This document shows, piece by piece, positions 45,201-55,002 of a stretch of 64,000 nucleotides of DNA. The notes beneath the pieces are model-generated. The model was not told the origin of the DNA and made no database searches. It worked only from the letters and a program-made list of their open reading frames with translations. This DNA is from PALSA-1444 sp964291045 (GTDB taxonomy: Bacteria; Chlamydiota; Chlamydiia; Chlamydiales; Rhabdochlamydiaceae). The number at the start of each line of letters is the position of its first letter. Positions within the stretch are counted from its first letter, which is position 1. The translations under genes and the position numbers were made by a program. Location: the NCBI RefSeq assembly GCF_964291045.1, contig NZ_OZ197277.1, forward strand, positions 744,001-808,000. The letters run 5' to 3'.

Positions 45201-46563
45201 GGCTCTCTCCTGAGTATACATCGCGGTAGGGGAGCTCTTCATGTTCTATATCTGGGCCATTTTTAATCTTTTTATCAAGCATCACAAGAAAGAGAACAAA
45301 GAAAAGAAGATACATCACAACAAACATGATGAGGGACCCCATCACCTGTCCAGCTGAGATCACAGGAGAAAAAGCTTCTTTTGTTTTTAGCAGTTTATAC
45401 ACAACATACGGCTGCCTTCCCATACAGGCGCTATACCACCCAGAGATATTTCCTATTTGAGGAAATGCAACAGAAATAATGAAGTATTTAAGAACAATAG
45501 GGTGCATGGACCATTGTTGTTTTAACCAGTAGTATCCGCCTAGACAAGAGGCAAGAGCCATCGCTCCCCAAGAGAGGACCATGATGTGATAAAATTGAAA
45601 GACAGCTGGGACATAAGACCACTCTTCTTTAGGAAATTGATCAAGTCCAGGAACGGGTGTTTCAAAATCGTGATAGGTCATGAAGCTTAAAAGACCTGGA
45701 ATTTTAATCCCATGGACCTTTTCATTTTGATGATCCACCCATCCGATGATATAGGCAGGGGTGGATTTTTCTGTTTTATACACCCCTTCAAATGCTGCAA
45801 ACTTCTCAGGGTTGTGTTTAGCAACTTTTTGAGAGAGTCTATCAGCTGATATCAGCTGAAGCACTGTTGTCACTATTCCGATAAAAAGTCCTATCTTCAT
45901 GCTTTTAATCGCAAATTCTGTATGCCGCCCTTTAAGAAGGTAGTAGGCAGAAATACTAATCATCATGAAAGCACCTGTCATCCAGGCGCCTAGAAGCACA
46001 TGTCCAATATGGCTCATATTCGAGGGGCTAAAAAACACTTCTCCCCATTTTGTCACTTGAGCCACCTCTGTCCCATCAGGAAGGACAGTTAACTTATAAC
46101 CTGAGGGAGTTTGCATCCAAGAGTTAAAGCTCACAATCCAAACTGCGCTAAAATGCGCTCCTAAGGAAACTAGGCATGTTGCCATAAAGTGAATTTTAGG
46201 TTTAACTTTATCCCATCCAAAGAGAAGCACCCCTAAAAAGCCAGCTTCAATGAGAAAAGCAAACATCCCTTCAGCTCCAATAATTGAGCCTGATACGTCA
46301 CTGACAAAACGAGAGTATCTTGCCCAATTTGTCCCTAAGGAAAACATCATGGGAATGCCTGTTGCAACGCCTAGTGCAAAGGTCATAGAAAACACTTTAA
46401 GCCAAAATTTGGTCAGTTTTTCCCAAATTGGATTTTTTGTTTTTAAGTAAAGCGCCTCCATAAAAATCATCGCAAGAGAGAGGCCAATACTCATCGGAGG
46501 ATAGATGTAATGAAATGTAATCGTAAAGGCAAATTGGATACGGGAGAGAATTTCGACATTCAT
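45193..46563 (-). CDS. cydA: Cytochrome bd quinol oxidase subunit I
   Basis: 456 residues. Haem ligands: H18 (FHYIYPP), H185 (in MSHIGH), and a Met upstream of GRQPY; the conserved proton/haem d glutamates are E98 and E106. The Q-loop is of the short type (GLLSFMTYHDFETPVPG). Quinol oxidation happens on its periplasmic face. GGAG seven bases before the ATG. It is the first gene of cydAB. Confidence 0.95.
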   Translation of the reverse strand: MNVEILSRIQFAFTITFHYIYPPMSIGLSLAMIFMEALYLKTKNPIWEKLTKFWLKVFSMTFALGVATGIPMMFSLGTNWARYSRFVSDVSGSIIGAEGMFAFLIEAGFLGVLLFGWDKVKPKIHFMATCLVSLGAHFSAVWIVSFNSWMQTPSGYKLTVLPDGTEVAQVTKWGEVFFSPSNMSHIGHVLLGAWMTGAFMMISISAYYLLKGRHTEFAIKSMKIGLFIGIVTTVLQLISADRLSQKVAKHNPEKFAAFEGVYKTEKSTPAYIIGWVDHQNEKVHGIKIPGLLSFMTYHDFETPVPGLDQFPKEEWSYVPAVFQFYHIMVLSWGAMALASCLGGYYWLKQQWSMHPIVLKYFIISVAFPQIGNISGWYSACMGRQPYVVYKLLKTKEAFSPVISAGQVMGSLIMFVVMYLLFFVLFLVMLDKKIKNGPDIEHEELPYRDVYSGESHG

Positions 46564-46941
46564 AAGAGCTCCATTAAAGATTTTTAAGCAAATATACGGT
46601 GAGTGAAAAGGCAGATATCATGCATCATACGGATTTTAAGAATCCTCACGTTTTAGCCCCATCTTGAATGAGAGAGTAAAAACAGATTGTAAGGGGAGGC
46701 ATAGTGATAAAATGAGGACAAAAAATGATCATTGTTCACTAGTGTATTAGATTGAAGAAAAAAAAGTATATTAAAATGTAGGGAGAGGTCTTAGAGGGGA
46801 GTTATCTATAAATTTCAATAAGGTTTTTAGATTTATCCTTATATGAAGATTTTAGCGATCAGAAAAATTCAGGAAAGTGAGAGGTGTTTTCAAGCTATTT
46901 TAGTAAAAAAAATTACAACCTAAGGTTTTTATGAAAAGATC
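46564..46941. other. Intergenic upstream of cydA, nothing recognised
   Basis: About 380 bp before cydA (which reads leftward) and after the exported-protein gene. It must hold the cydAB promoter. AT-rich; I see no RNA gene, frame or repeat. Confidence 0.5.
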
Positions 46942-46981
46942 AGATCCACCTTATTTTAAGAAATAAGGTGGATCTTTTTTT
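46942..46981. terminator. Strong 15-bp terminator hairpin
   Basis: AGATCCACCTTATTT / AAATAAGGTGGATCT, perfect stem with TAAG loop, followed by seven T on the plus strand. It sits directly downstream of the exported-protein gene (stop 46984, minus). On that strand the U-run is GATCTTTT, less ideal, so it likely works in both directions. Confidence 0.8.
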
Positions 46982-46983
46982 AG

Positions 46984-47802
46984 TTATAAGCCAATTGTGA
47001 TCGTATGTTCAAGATCATTAAAGAGAGGGGATATGACTGTATTTTCAAAGTCGAGAAGTTCAAGCTTAATCGTATGAGAGCCGCTTCCAAGTCCGTAGAG
47101 GTAGTAAGGAGTCCACTCTGTTAAAATACGTTCATTTGAGCCATCAATCGTGAGTCTCACTTTATACCCATCAGAAGAGAGCGTTGCATTACTCACTAAG
47201 AAATCTAAGAGAATCGGCTGCCTGGGATCAAAATGGCCTTGAGGCTCATTGTAGGTGAGAAAAGGAGACATGAGATCTAAAGAAGCATTAACAATTTTTT
47301 CTCCGGTATAAAAGGTAGAGGTTGCAAACGCTTCACGGTTTTTTAAGCTCTCACCAAAAGAGCGAACAGGATAGGCTCTAATGATATGCTCTCCAGAAGA
47401 GAGAGTTTCTGGAATTTTGACCATCAAGATTTGATCCAGATTAATCTCTTCACTTCCCATGATGTCATCTATGGCTTGATTGACTAAGAGATATGGCTGA
47501 TCATCAATGATTACACGAATAGCTTGCCCTTCTGAAGAGTTTCTAATTTCCTTAGCTCTTGCAAAATCACTATCAAATCCTAAAGGGTAAAGTTCAAGAC
47601 GCATCTGCACATTGACGGGATTTTCAAGATCGATCACTTGATTTTTAGGATAGGCAATTCTTAGCTCTGTTAAATCAGATTCAGGTGTGCTCTCAACAGG
47701 AGTAACACTTGGTTTTGGCTTAATCAGTTGAGGAGCCTCAGCTCCTAAGGTGGTGAGCCAGGCGGCTGATAAAAGGCACGCTTTTGAAAGTAGGTTTTTC
47801 AT
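46984..47802 (-). CDS. Exported beta-rich protein of unknown function
   Basis: 272 residues. An N-terminal signal peptide (LLSKACLLSAAWLTTLGAEA) suggests periplasmic or outer-membrane location. The rest is rich in alternating hydrophobic residues with pieces like VNVQMRLELYPLG, LSSGEHIIRAYPVRSFG and GSGSHTIKLELLD, which look like two immunoglobulin-like beta sandwiches. I recall similar unnamed proteins in other Chlamydiae, but cannot check. No catalytic residues are visible. It is transcribed alone, diverging from pit. Confidence 0.6.
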   Translation of the reverse strand: MKNLLSKACLLSAAWLTTLGAEAPQLIKPKPSVTPVESTPESDLTELRIAYPKNQVIDLENPVNVQMRLELYPLGFDSDFARAKEIRNSSEGQAIRVIIDDQPYLLVNQAIDDIMGSEEINLDQILMVKIPETLSSGEHIIRAYPVRSFGESLKNREAFATSTFYTGEKIVNASLDLMSPFLTYNEPQGHFDPRQPILLDFLVSNATLSSDGYKVRLTIDGSNERILTEWTPYYLYGLGSGSHTIKLELLDFENTVISPLFNDLEHTITIGL

Positions 47803-47867
47803 CTTAACTCCTTTCTTTTTATTTAGAGGATCTTTTTTTTAATGTCTAGACACGTTATGAAAAAAGA

Positions 47868-48836
47868 ATGAGCATTCTTATTTTAATGGTACTCATTGTA
47901 CTGATTTTTGATTTTACAAATGGGTTTCATGATACAGCAAATGTGGTTGCAGCTCCCATTGCGACAGGTGCCATCTCTACAAAAAAAGGGATCCTTCTTG
48001 CTGCCATCTTTAACCTGATGGGGGCTATGCAAGTTAGCGGTGTGGCGCAAACGATGACAACAGGAATTGTGCATTTAGATGGGCTTTCAGAGATCACAGT
48101 GATTATCGCCACATCAGCTGCCATTTTATGGAATATCATTACCTGGTATTTTGCCATTCCTAGCAGTTCTTCTTATGCGCTCATTGGGGGTCTGATGGGA
48201 TCTTCTTTTGTGAAAGGGGGATTAAAAGTGATTCTTTGGAAATCGATTCTCTATAAAGTGATCCTTCCAATGCTCCTAGCTCCTTTTGTAGGAGCTTTAT
48301 TTGGGGCTTTAGTGATGTATGCTCTCATGAAAATCCAACAAAGAAATCACTCATTTTATCAAAAAGCTCAAATTGGGTCTTTAATGCTCATGGCCTTTTC
48401 TCATGGGCTGAATGATACTCAAAAAAGTATGGGGATTATTACAATGGGGCTTGTGGCGGCAAAGGTGCTCTCTTTTCCAGTTATTCCCATTTGGGTTGTA
48501 GGAGCTTGCGCTTTAACAATGGCACTTGGGACTGCAGCAGGGGGTATTAAGATTATTCAGACGGTTGGATACGGTATTACAACGCTTCATCCGAAAGATG
48601 GATGTGCCTCTCAGCTAGGAGCCTCTCTTGTTGTTTTAGGAGCTAGCTTTTTAGGGATTCCTTTAAGCTCAACCCAAATTATGACAGGAAGTATCGCAGG
48701 AATTACTCTAATGAACCAAGAGGGGCTGCAATGGAAAACACTTTATAAAATGGTTATCATTTGGATTCTTACGCTTCCAGGTACTGCAGGAGTCGCTGCA
48801 ATCTTCAGTAGGGTATTCTCTTGTCTTACATCTTAA
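47868..48836 (+). CDS. pit: PiT-family inorganic phosphate transporter
   Basis: 322 residues, about ten membrane helices, without the long cytosolic loop of some Pit proteins. The two signature repeats are DFTNGFHDTANVVA (about 11-24) and SHGLNDTQKSMGI (about 178-190), each of the GxNDxx type. It takes up phosphate (or metal-phosphate) by ion symport at the inner membrane. Chlamydial PiT genes are often near a DUF47 regulator; none is seen here. Confidence 0.9.
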   Translation: MSILILMVLIVLIFDFTNGFHDTANVVAAPIATGAISTKKGILLAAIFNLMGAMQVSGVAQTMTTGIVHLDGLSEITVIIATSAAILWNIITWYFAIPSSSSYALIGGLMGSSFVKGGLKVILWKSILYKVILPMLLAPFVGALFGALVMYALMKIQQRNHSFYQKAQIGSLMLMAFSHGLNDTQKSMGIITMGLVAAKVLSFPVIPIWVVGACALTMALGTAAGGIKIIQTVGYGITTLHPKDGCASQLGASLVVLGASFLGIPLSSTQIMTGSIAGITLMNQEGLQWKTLYKMVIIWILTLPGTAGVAAIFSRVFSCLTS

Positions 48837-49082
48837 TGAGAAAGGCTCTTTTTTCTTAGATCTAAAACGTCCTCAGCTGCGGCATTAGCCTATAGATGTT
48901 ACTTAAGTAGCTATTGAGATATTTCCTCCATGTGTACACCTATTTGCGTAGACGATAAGGCATCTGGATAATTTCAAATTATTTTAATTTTAATTAAAAA
49001 ACAATTATGATAAAGTTAATGTTATCGTGATAATAGTAGTCACAATTAAAAGCAATTTATAAACAATATACTCAGGATTTTC

Positions 49083-50018
49083 ATGCATATTCCAAATATT
49101 GGCGGGCAGCCGGCTCATGATCTTACGTATGCTTCTAACCTTCAGCATACAGAGTCTCGTAAAGTAATTTCTGCAGAAAAATTATATTGTTTAACAAATA
49201 TAGAACAATTGCCTCATCAAATTCTCATTAAAGGTTCTGTAAAAATTGATCCTTCTAATTTTCGCTCTTTGGCCCTTTTAAGATCTAAAGATGTTGAAAT
49301 AGAGGGATCGTTTACCTGTGAGGATATTTGCCTTTCAAAACTTCTTGATACTGAGATGGGTGATGCTGATCAAGAGATGTTGTATTCTTGGTTCCATAAA
49401 CTCAAAGTTAAAGATAATGTGCATTTTACAAACTTAAGCGCTCCTTTCGCTTTAGCTAATACATTGGAAGTTGGAGAAAATCTCTCTATTAAATCTTGTG
49501 CTAAACCTATAGTTTTACCCCAAGTACTTAATGTAGGAAAAAATATTGCACTCTCTAATTGCATGGGTCTTACCTCTCTTTCTGAAGGACTTGAGGTAAA
49601 AGGGAATCTAGATATCTATAGGTGTACAAACCTTACATCTTTTCCTAAGAGTCTTAAAGTAGGTGGATATCTCGCTGCCCGTGAGCTTAGAAGCCTTACA
49701 TCTCTTCCTGAAGAGCTTTGGGTAGGAGGGGATTGTAATCTCTTTCTGTGTAGTGCTGTGACACATTTACCTGAAAATTTTACGGTAGGAGGTTCTCTTG
49801 ACCTTGCTAGTTGCAAAGCGCTGACGGCTTTACCAAAAGGTTTTAAAGTGGGCGGCTCCCTTAGCCTTTTGGGTTGCGAAAATCTTATCTCTCTTCCTCA
49901 AGATTTAAAGATCAAAGGTTTTCTTGATCTCTCTCATTGTACAGGTATTACATCTCTTCTTGAAGGATTTCAAGTAGGAGGAAACCTTAATCTTTTCTAC
50001 CTGGAGGGCTTCAGGTAG
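49083..50018 (+). CDS. LRR-NEL paralogue, N-terminal part (broken by frameshift)
   Basis: 311 residues. The N-terminal about 110 residues (VISAEKLYCLT, QILIKGSVKI, RSKDVEIEGSFTCE) are clearly paralogous to the start of the giant protein at 27516-33110. LRRs of 21 residues follow until the frame ends at a TAG after residue 311. Immediately downstream, the same LRR continues in another frame to the NEL domain of the next entry. The break is a 22-bp deletion in one 63-bp unit near 49993-50003. So this and 50306-51859 were one gene; the truncated product would lack the ligase domain. Confidence 0.8.
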   Translation: MHIPNIGGQPAHDLTYASNLQHTESRKVISAEKLYCLTNIEQLPHQILIKGSVKIDPSNFRSLALLRSKDVEIEGSFTCEDICLSKLLDTEMGDADQEMLYSWFHKLKVKDNVHFTNLSAPFALANTLEVGENLSIKSCAKPIVLPQVLNVGKNIALSNCMGLTSLSEGLEVKGNLDIYRCTNLTSFPKSLKVGGYLAARELRSLTSLPEELWVGGDCNLFLCSAVTHLPENFTVGGSLDLASCKALTALPKGFKVGGSLSLLGCENLISLPQDLKIKGFLDLSHCTGITSLLEGFQVGGNLNLFYLEGFR

Positions 50019-50305
50019 GAGGAGACCTTAATCTCTCTCATTGTACAGGTTTTACATCTCTTCCTGAAGAGCTTAAGGGAAAAAATGCTCTTATATCTCT
50101 TTTTGAAGGGGCTCAAGTAAGAAGAATTCTTGATCTCTCTCATTGTACAAATCTTACATCTCTTCCTGAAGGACTTACAGCATGGTATCACCTTAATCTC
50201 TCTCATTGCACAGGTTTTACATCTCTTCCTAAAGGGCTTAAGATAGAAGGAGCTCTTGATCTCTCTCATTGCACAGGCCTTACATCTTTCCCCGAAGGGT
50301 TTGAA

Positions 50306-51859
50306 GTGCAAGGAGATCTTAATCTTTCTGGTTGTACAGGTTTTACATCTCTACCTGAAGGGCTTAAAGTAAAAGGTGATCTTAATCTTTCTGGTTGTAC
50401 AGGACTTATATCTCTACCTGAAGGGCTTCAGGTAGAAGGAGATCTTAATCTCTCTAATTGTACAGCGATTAGGTCTCTTCCTGAAGGACTTCGGGTAAGA
50501 GGGATTCTTAATCTCTCTAATTGTACAAGTCTTACATCTCTACCTGAAGGGCTTCAGGTAGGAGAAAACCTTAATCTTTCTAATTGTACAAGTCTTACAT
50601 CTCTACCTGAAGGGCTTCAGGTAGAAGAAGACCTTAATCTTTCTAATTGTACAAGTCTTACATCTCTACCTGAAGGGCTTCAGGTAGGAGAAGACCTTAA
50701 TCTTTCTGGTTGTACAGCTCTAACTGCATTGCCTAATAGCATGAGGCTTAAAGGAAATTTGAACTTAGAGGGCTGCCGTAGTCTCACATCTTTACCCAAT
50801 TGGATAGGCACGTTAGGCATGAGATCTCGATCTCAGCGCACCGTAAACCTCACAGGAACCGGGCTCTCTCCTGCTGTTCTTTCTAGGTTGCAAGAACAAG
50901 CTCGGGGTATGAGAGGGGTTCAGTTTTATGTTTCTCAAGAAGCTTTAGAGGAATATGTTATAGATTTTACAGAACTTCTTCCTGCCCTTGAGTTTTGGCA
51001 AGAATGCACAGAAGAGGAATCTTTTATCAACATTAAAGAGCTGTCTAAAGAGCTTCACCACAGACTTACTGAAATACAAGATAAAAAAAATCTTTTATCA
51101 TTTCTTACGCGTCTTACAGGAACAGCAGATTATCATAATGCTACGACTAGGCCGTATCTTGCAAAGCGGATACTGCAGATCATGCAAAGGATGAGTGAAG
51201 ATGAAGAGGTGTGTCATCATACGGCTTTTCTTATCCATCAAGGCCTCTCTTCCTGTGATGACCTTGTTATGGCTACCTTGAATGATATTATGATTGATCA
51301 AATGCGCCGTGCATTAGAACATCCCTCAATAACGGCTGAAGAGCTCAAAACTGCAGGAAAAGGGTTTTTCTTCATGGAAAAACTAGATAAAAAAATTAAA
51401 ATATGCGTTAACAAGCTTAACTTTATTGATGAAGTAGAGGTTTACATGGCCTTTCATACTCGGTTACAAAAAATGTTAAACCTTCCCATACATATGAAAA
51501 ATATGCTCTTTAGAAGATGTGTAGCTATCTCAGATGAGGATATCGATTCCATTGGAAGAGATGTTTTACAACATGCAACAGAAGCTGAATTTGAAGTCTT
51601 TTTATCTGCCTGGAGCCCTTGGAAACGGTATCAAAGAAGAGTGTCTGTTATAGCCTGGGAACTCCTCCCTACCTTAGATAGAAAGTTAACAGCTACAGAT
51701 ATTTGTCCGTATCTTCAAGATAAGCCAGAGCGTCCTGTCATCTATAATAATGTGTTGTATGATTATGACGCATTCATCAAAAGATATATCGATGAAGGGA
51801 TAGATGTATATAGAGCGCAAGTTCAAATGGATAGGCTCTTTCGTACTCAGTCTTCTTAA
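50306..51859 (+). CDS. LRR-NEL paralogue, C-terminal part with NEL E3 ligase domain
   Basis: 517 residues counted from an internal ATG; the open frame actually begins near 50000, right after the frameshift. It holds about eight 21-residue LRRs (LPEGLQVxExLNLSNCTSLTS) and a full C-terminal NEL domain with a CxD motif (SCDDLV, C317), FIDEVEVYMAFHTRLQKML and WSPWKRYQRR. About half of the C-terminal residues match the giant homologue. Whether it is translated depends on an internal start or on the frameshift being a sequencing error or a reversible event. If made, it would be a smaller ubiquitin ligase. Confidence 0.8.
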   Translation: MQGDLNLSGCTGFTSLPEGLKVKGDLNLSGCTGLISLPEGLQVEGDLNLSNCTAIRSLPEGLRVRGILNLSNCTSLTSLPEGLQVGENLNLSNCTSLTSLPEGLQVEEDLNLSNCTSLTSLPEGLQVGEDLNLSGCTALTALPNSMRLKGNLNLEGCRSLTSLPNWIGTLGMRSRSQRTVNLTGTGLSPAVLSRLQEQARGMRGVQFYVSQEALEEYVIDFTELLPALEFWQECTEEESFINIKELSKELHHRLTEIQDKKNLLSFLTRLTGTADYHNATTRPYLAKRILQIMQRMSEDEEVCHHTAFLIHQGLSSCDDLVMATLNDIMIDQMRRALEHPSITAEELKTAGKGFFFMEKLDKKIKICVNKLNFIDEVEVYMAFHTRLQKMLNLPIHMKNMLFRRCVAISDEDIDSIGRDVLQHATEAEFEVFLSAWSPWKRYQRRVSVIAWELLPTLDRKLTATDICPYLQDKPERPVIYNNVLYDYDAFIKRYIDEGIDVYRAQVQMDRLFRTQSS

Positions 51860-52035
51860 CAGCCTCCCTCTGTAACTTTTCAGGTAGTCTTCCTGCATAT
51901 ACATAGAGTTGTATAGGGGAGAGCACCTTAAGAGCTTATGCAACCAAGAGGATGTCCATTAAGGGGCAAGAGATCAAAAAAGCCTTATCTTTGATGAGGG
52001 GATTTTGTTCCTTGCCGCTTTCATTTTTTTAATGA

Positions 52036-53238
52036 TTATGGCTTAACACGCTCATTATACTGCTCATTATATAAATTAAGCTGGCTACTCATGGTATCAA
52101 TTTGCCGAAGAAGGAGGGCAAAATCTTCTTGAAATTGAGGGTTTGATAACATTTCAGCTTGGGGATTTCCTTGAGCTTTATCAATCAGTTTACTAAGTCT
52201 TGTCATCGAGAGGTTAATGGAGTCTACCTCTTCTTCAAAATAGGTCTTAAAAGAAGCTGGGGATTTAAGAGCCTCTAGCTGATGAGCTCTTTTCAGCCGG
52301 CTGCGTTGCCACCCTTTATTAAGATGAAAGAGAAGTCCGTAGTGATTCACATCATTCATGAGCGTGTCCACTTTACTTAAAAGAGCTGTCACTCTTAAAT
52401 ACATATCATCTGAAGAGATGAGCTTTCCTAAAGTACCCTGAGGAGACGCCATATTTTGAAAGATGTCCTTTAAAGAGTTTGAAGCGTTATCTAAATTTTT
52501 AATAAGATGCACAATCTTTTCAGACACTTGATTGTCATTCATGATAGCTAAGGCGTGATCTAGTTTATTCATTACCTGGATAGAACTTGTTGTAATCTCT
52601 TGAAATTTAGGAATGAGCTTTTCTTCATTCATCGATAAAATGAGCGCATTGATTTGATTTGTAGCTTTTGTAAAAGAGCTGACTGCTAAAGAGAGTTCAT
52701 CTTGATTGTGACTGAGCCATGCATTGACTTGACTTACGGTAACATTAAGCTTTTCTCCTAGCTCTGACATCGAATTAAAGGTGTTTTCAATTGGATCAAC
52801 AGAGTCAGCATAGAAAGGTATTTTATCTGTAATACGTTCTGGCGTCTCTCCTTTAATAGGGGCTTTAGGAGTAATGGATATCGATTTTTCTCCTAAAAGA
52901 CCAGATGTTTGGATAGAAATTTCATCTGTGGAGTAGACATGCACTTTAGAGTCAATTTTAAGGGTCAGCTGATAGAAAAAAAGTCTTCCCAGTTCATCTG
53001 TTGGCTGCGTCTCTCTTGCATGATAAATTTCATGGATTGCTGTCACTTCTCCAATCGCTTTTCCAGCAAAAAGGACTCTTGTTCCTACATTCACTTTATT
53101 AATGTCTGAAAACCTGACAAAAATTGTTTGTTTTTCATCTCCAATTGAGGGCTTTAAAAACAACACGAGAGTGACAAAAAAACCAATAGCGGTGGTGAAA
53201 AAAAGACCGATGAGAAAGTTTTTCGTTTGCTGTGTCAT
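52036..53238 (-). CDS. mlaD: MCE-domain lipid-binding protein (MlaD-like)
   Basis: 400 residues. One N-terminal membrane helix (about 8-28), then an MCE domain (FVRFSDINKVNVGTRVLFAGKAIGEV) and a long helical C-terminus. In Mla-type systems the MCE protein forms a ring that carries phospholipid between the inner and outer membranes. The long helical tail is more like the MCE proteins of chloroplasts and actinobacteria than E. coli MlaD. It overlaps the ATPase gene by 4 bp. Confidence 0.87.
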   Translation of the reverse strand: MTQQTKNFLIGLFFTTAIGFFVTLVLFLKPSIGDEKQTIFVRFSDINKVNVGTRVLFAGKAIGEVTAIHEIYHARETQPTDELGRLFFYQLTLKIDSKVHVYSTDEISIQTSGLLGEKSISITPKAPIKGETPERITDKIPFYADSVDPIENTFNSMSELGEKLNVTVSQVNAWLSHNQDELSLAVSSFTKATNQINALILSMNEEKLIPKFQEITTSSIQVMNKLDHALAIMNDNQVSEKIVHLIKNLDNASNSLKDIFQNMASPQGTLGKLISSDDMYLRVTALLSKVDTLMNDVNHYGLLFHLNKGWQRSRLKRAHQLEALKSPASFKTYFEEEVDSINLSMTRLSKLIDKAQGNPQAEMLSNPQFQEDFALLLRQIDTMSSQLNLYNEQYNERVKP

Positions 53239-54020
53239 GTGATATTTTTCCTCATATAAGCGTCTTTTGGAACGGTTGTTTTTAAAAATTCAATGGTGGG
53301 ATGACAAATATTCATAAAAAGATCTTTTCTATCAATATGGATGATAACGCCGTCTTCCATAAGCGCTAAGCGATCTCCGACATAAAGAGCAGATAAAATA
53401 TCGTGAGTCACCACAACGCTTGTCGCTTTTAGCTCTTGCTGCGTTTTAACAATCAATTCATTAATTTGCATGGAAGTGATGGGGTCAAGTCCAGTTGTTG
53501 GTTCATCATATAAGATAATGGAGGGGTTATACACAATGAGCCTTGCAAGAGCAGCTCTTTTTTTCATCCCGCCAGAGAGCTCAGACGGCATCTTCGTTAA
53601 AGCCTCAATCAATCCTACACGTTTAAGCGCATCTTTAACTCTTAGGGTAATTTCTTCTTCAGAAAGAGGTTTTTTTTGCTTAAGATCACCATGATGGCGT
53701 AAAAAGAACCCAGTATTTTCTTCTACCGTCATGGAGTCAAAAAGAGCAGCTCCCTGAAAGAGCATTCCCATTTCAATAGTGATTTGGTAAAGATCAGAAG
53801 AGGAGAGATTAGCTAGTGACTTATCCCCAATTTCAATGGATCCGCTATCTGCTTTTGAAAGTCCGATGATGTGTTTCAGTAAGACGCTCTTTCCTGTTCC
53901 TGATTTTCCCAAAATCACTAAAGTCTCGCCTGGGTAGATATCGAGATTTAACTTTTTAAGAATCTCTTTTTGATGAAACCGTTTTGAAAGATCTCGGATG
54001 CGGATGAGAGGCGTTTGCAT
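53235..54020 (-). CDS. mlaF: ABC ATPase of Mla-type lipid transporter
   Basis: 261 residues. Walker A is GKSGTGKSVLLKH, Q-loop is LFQGAALFDSMTV, signature LSGGMKKRAALAR, Walker B IILYDEPTTGLDP and H-loop VVTHD. The MKKR variant of the signature is typical of MlaF/Ttg2A. It drives phospholipid movement between membranes with the permease and MCE protein next door. Confidence 0.92.
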   Translation of the reverse strand: MQTPLIRIRDLSKRFHQKEILKKLNLDIYPGETLVILGKSGTGKSVLLKHIIGLSKADSGSIEIGDKSLANLSSSDLYQITIEMGMLFQGAALFDSMTVEENTGFFLRHHGDLKQKKPLSEEEITLRVKDALKRVGLIEALTKMPSELSGGMKKRAALARLIVYNPSIILYDEPTTGLDPITSMQINELIVKTQQELKATSVVVTHDILSALYVGDRLALMEDGVIIHIDRKDLFMNICHPTIEFLKTTVPKDAYMRKNIT

Positions 54021-54023
54021 GAC

Positions 54024-54875
54024 TTAGAGACCCTTTTGAAATTGCGTGTAAAAGATATTCAGCGAGAGGGTTAAAAAGAAATTCGTGAGTAAAATCGAGC
54101 AGTAGGTGATCACAACACTACTTGTAATCGCTTTTCCAACACCTGCAGCCCCGCCTGATGCCTTCATCCCTTTAAAGCACCCAATAGTCATGATTAAAAG
54201 ACCAAAAATCAAAGACTTAATCACGCCTGTTAAAAGATCAAAGAGCGTGATTTGCATCGGCATCGGATCAAAGTAAGAAGAGGGAGGGATATGAAAAAAT
54301 GTAGAGGCGATTAAACACCCTCCTAAAATGCCTGTGACCATGCTAAAAATAGTTAAAAGGGGCATTGCCACTGTCCCAGCAATAAGCCTTGGGGCTACAA
54401 GATATTGTTTAGGACTAATAGCCATGGTCTCTAAAGCATCAATCTGCTCTGTTACATGCATGGTGCCAAGTTCTGCGCAAATAGCTGCCCCCACTCTTCC
54501 TGTCACCATAAAAGCTGTTAAAACAGGGCCAAGCTCTGTGATCATTGCTTTTGCAACTAATAACCCTGTCACACTTGAGAGCCCTTTATCAGAGAGCTGA
54601 TAGACTGCTTGCGCAGCTAGAACCATGCCGGTAAAAAATCCGGTGATAATCACAACAGGAAGAGAGGCAACCCCAATATCATAGAGCTGTCTTAGGCACA
54701 GCTTAAAAGAGGGGCGTTTATGACAAGAGGCTTTAATAATATCAAAGCAAAAGCACAGATATTCCCCAAAATTCTCAATCCATCCGCACTGCTCTTTAAT
54801 CCAGTATAAAAGAGGAGAGAGTACCTGTTTTTCTCCCTGATGATTATGCAATTTCGATCCTTTTTTTATCATCAT
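54024..54875 (-). CDS. mlaE: Permease of Mla-type lipid transporter
   Basis: 283 residues with about five or six membrane helices. The MlaE family block is visible as MVLAAQAVYQLSDKGLSSVTG followed by MITELGPVLTAFMVTGRVGAAICAELGTMHVTEQIDALETM. It is the first gene of mlaE-mlaF-mlaD, 3 bp before mlaF. No other Mla component (MlaB, MlaC) is in the window. Confidence 0.92.
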   Translation of the reverse strand: MMIKKGSKLHNHQGEKQVLSPLLYWIKEQCGWIENFGEYLCFCFDIIKASCHKRPSFKLCLRQLYDIGVASLPVVIITGFFTGMVLAAQAVYQLSDKGLSSVTGLLVAKAMITELGPVLTAFMVTGRVGAAICAELGTMHVTEQIDALETMAISPKQYLVAPRLIAGTVAMPLLTIFSMVTGILGGCLIASTFFHIPPSSYFDPMPMQITLFDLLTGVIKSLIFGLLIMTIGCFKGMKASGGAAGVGKAITSSVVITYCSILLTNFFLTLSLNIFYTQFQKGL

Positions 54876-54954
54876 ACAGATTCAAACATTTTTTGGAGTC
54901 ATTAAGAGTTGTAAAACAGAAAGAATTTAAGAAAAGAGAGCGTTAAGAGTTAAA

Positions 54955-54980
54955 AAAAGCGCCCCAATGAGGGCGCTTTT
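54955..54980 (-). terminator. Rho-independent terminator after the 146-residue gene
   Basis: AAAAGCGCCC / GGGCGCTTTT with a 6-base loop, flanked on the minus strand by a T-run (7 A on the plus strand at 54952-54958, four of them in the stem). It lies 23 bp after the stop at 55003, so it ends the type III-like operon that reads leftward. Confidence 0.85.
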
Positions 54981-55002
54981 AATATGAATAGAGTTTAATC
55001 CG

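Noticed and set aside
49997..50311. Minus-strand frame over the LRR frameshift
   Set aside because: Reverse reading of the repeats (repeated CKTCAMREIK), an artefact of repeat periodicity.
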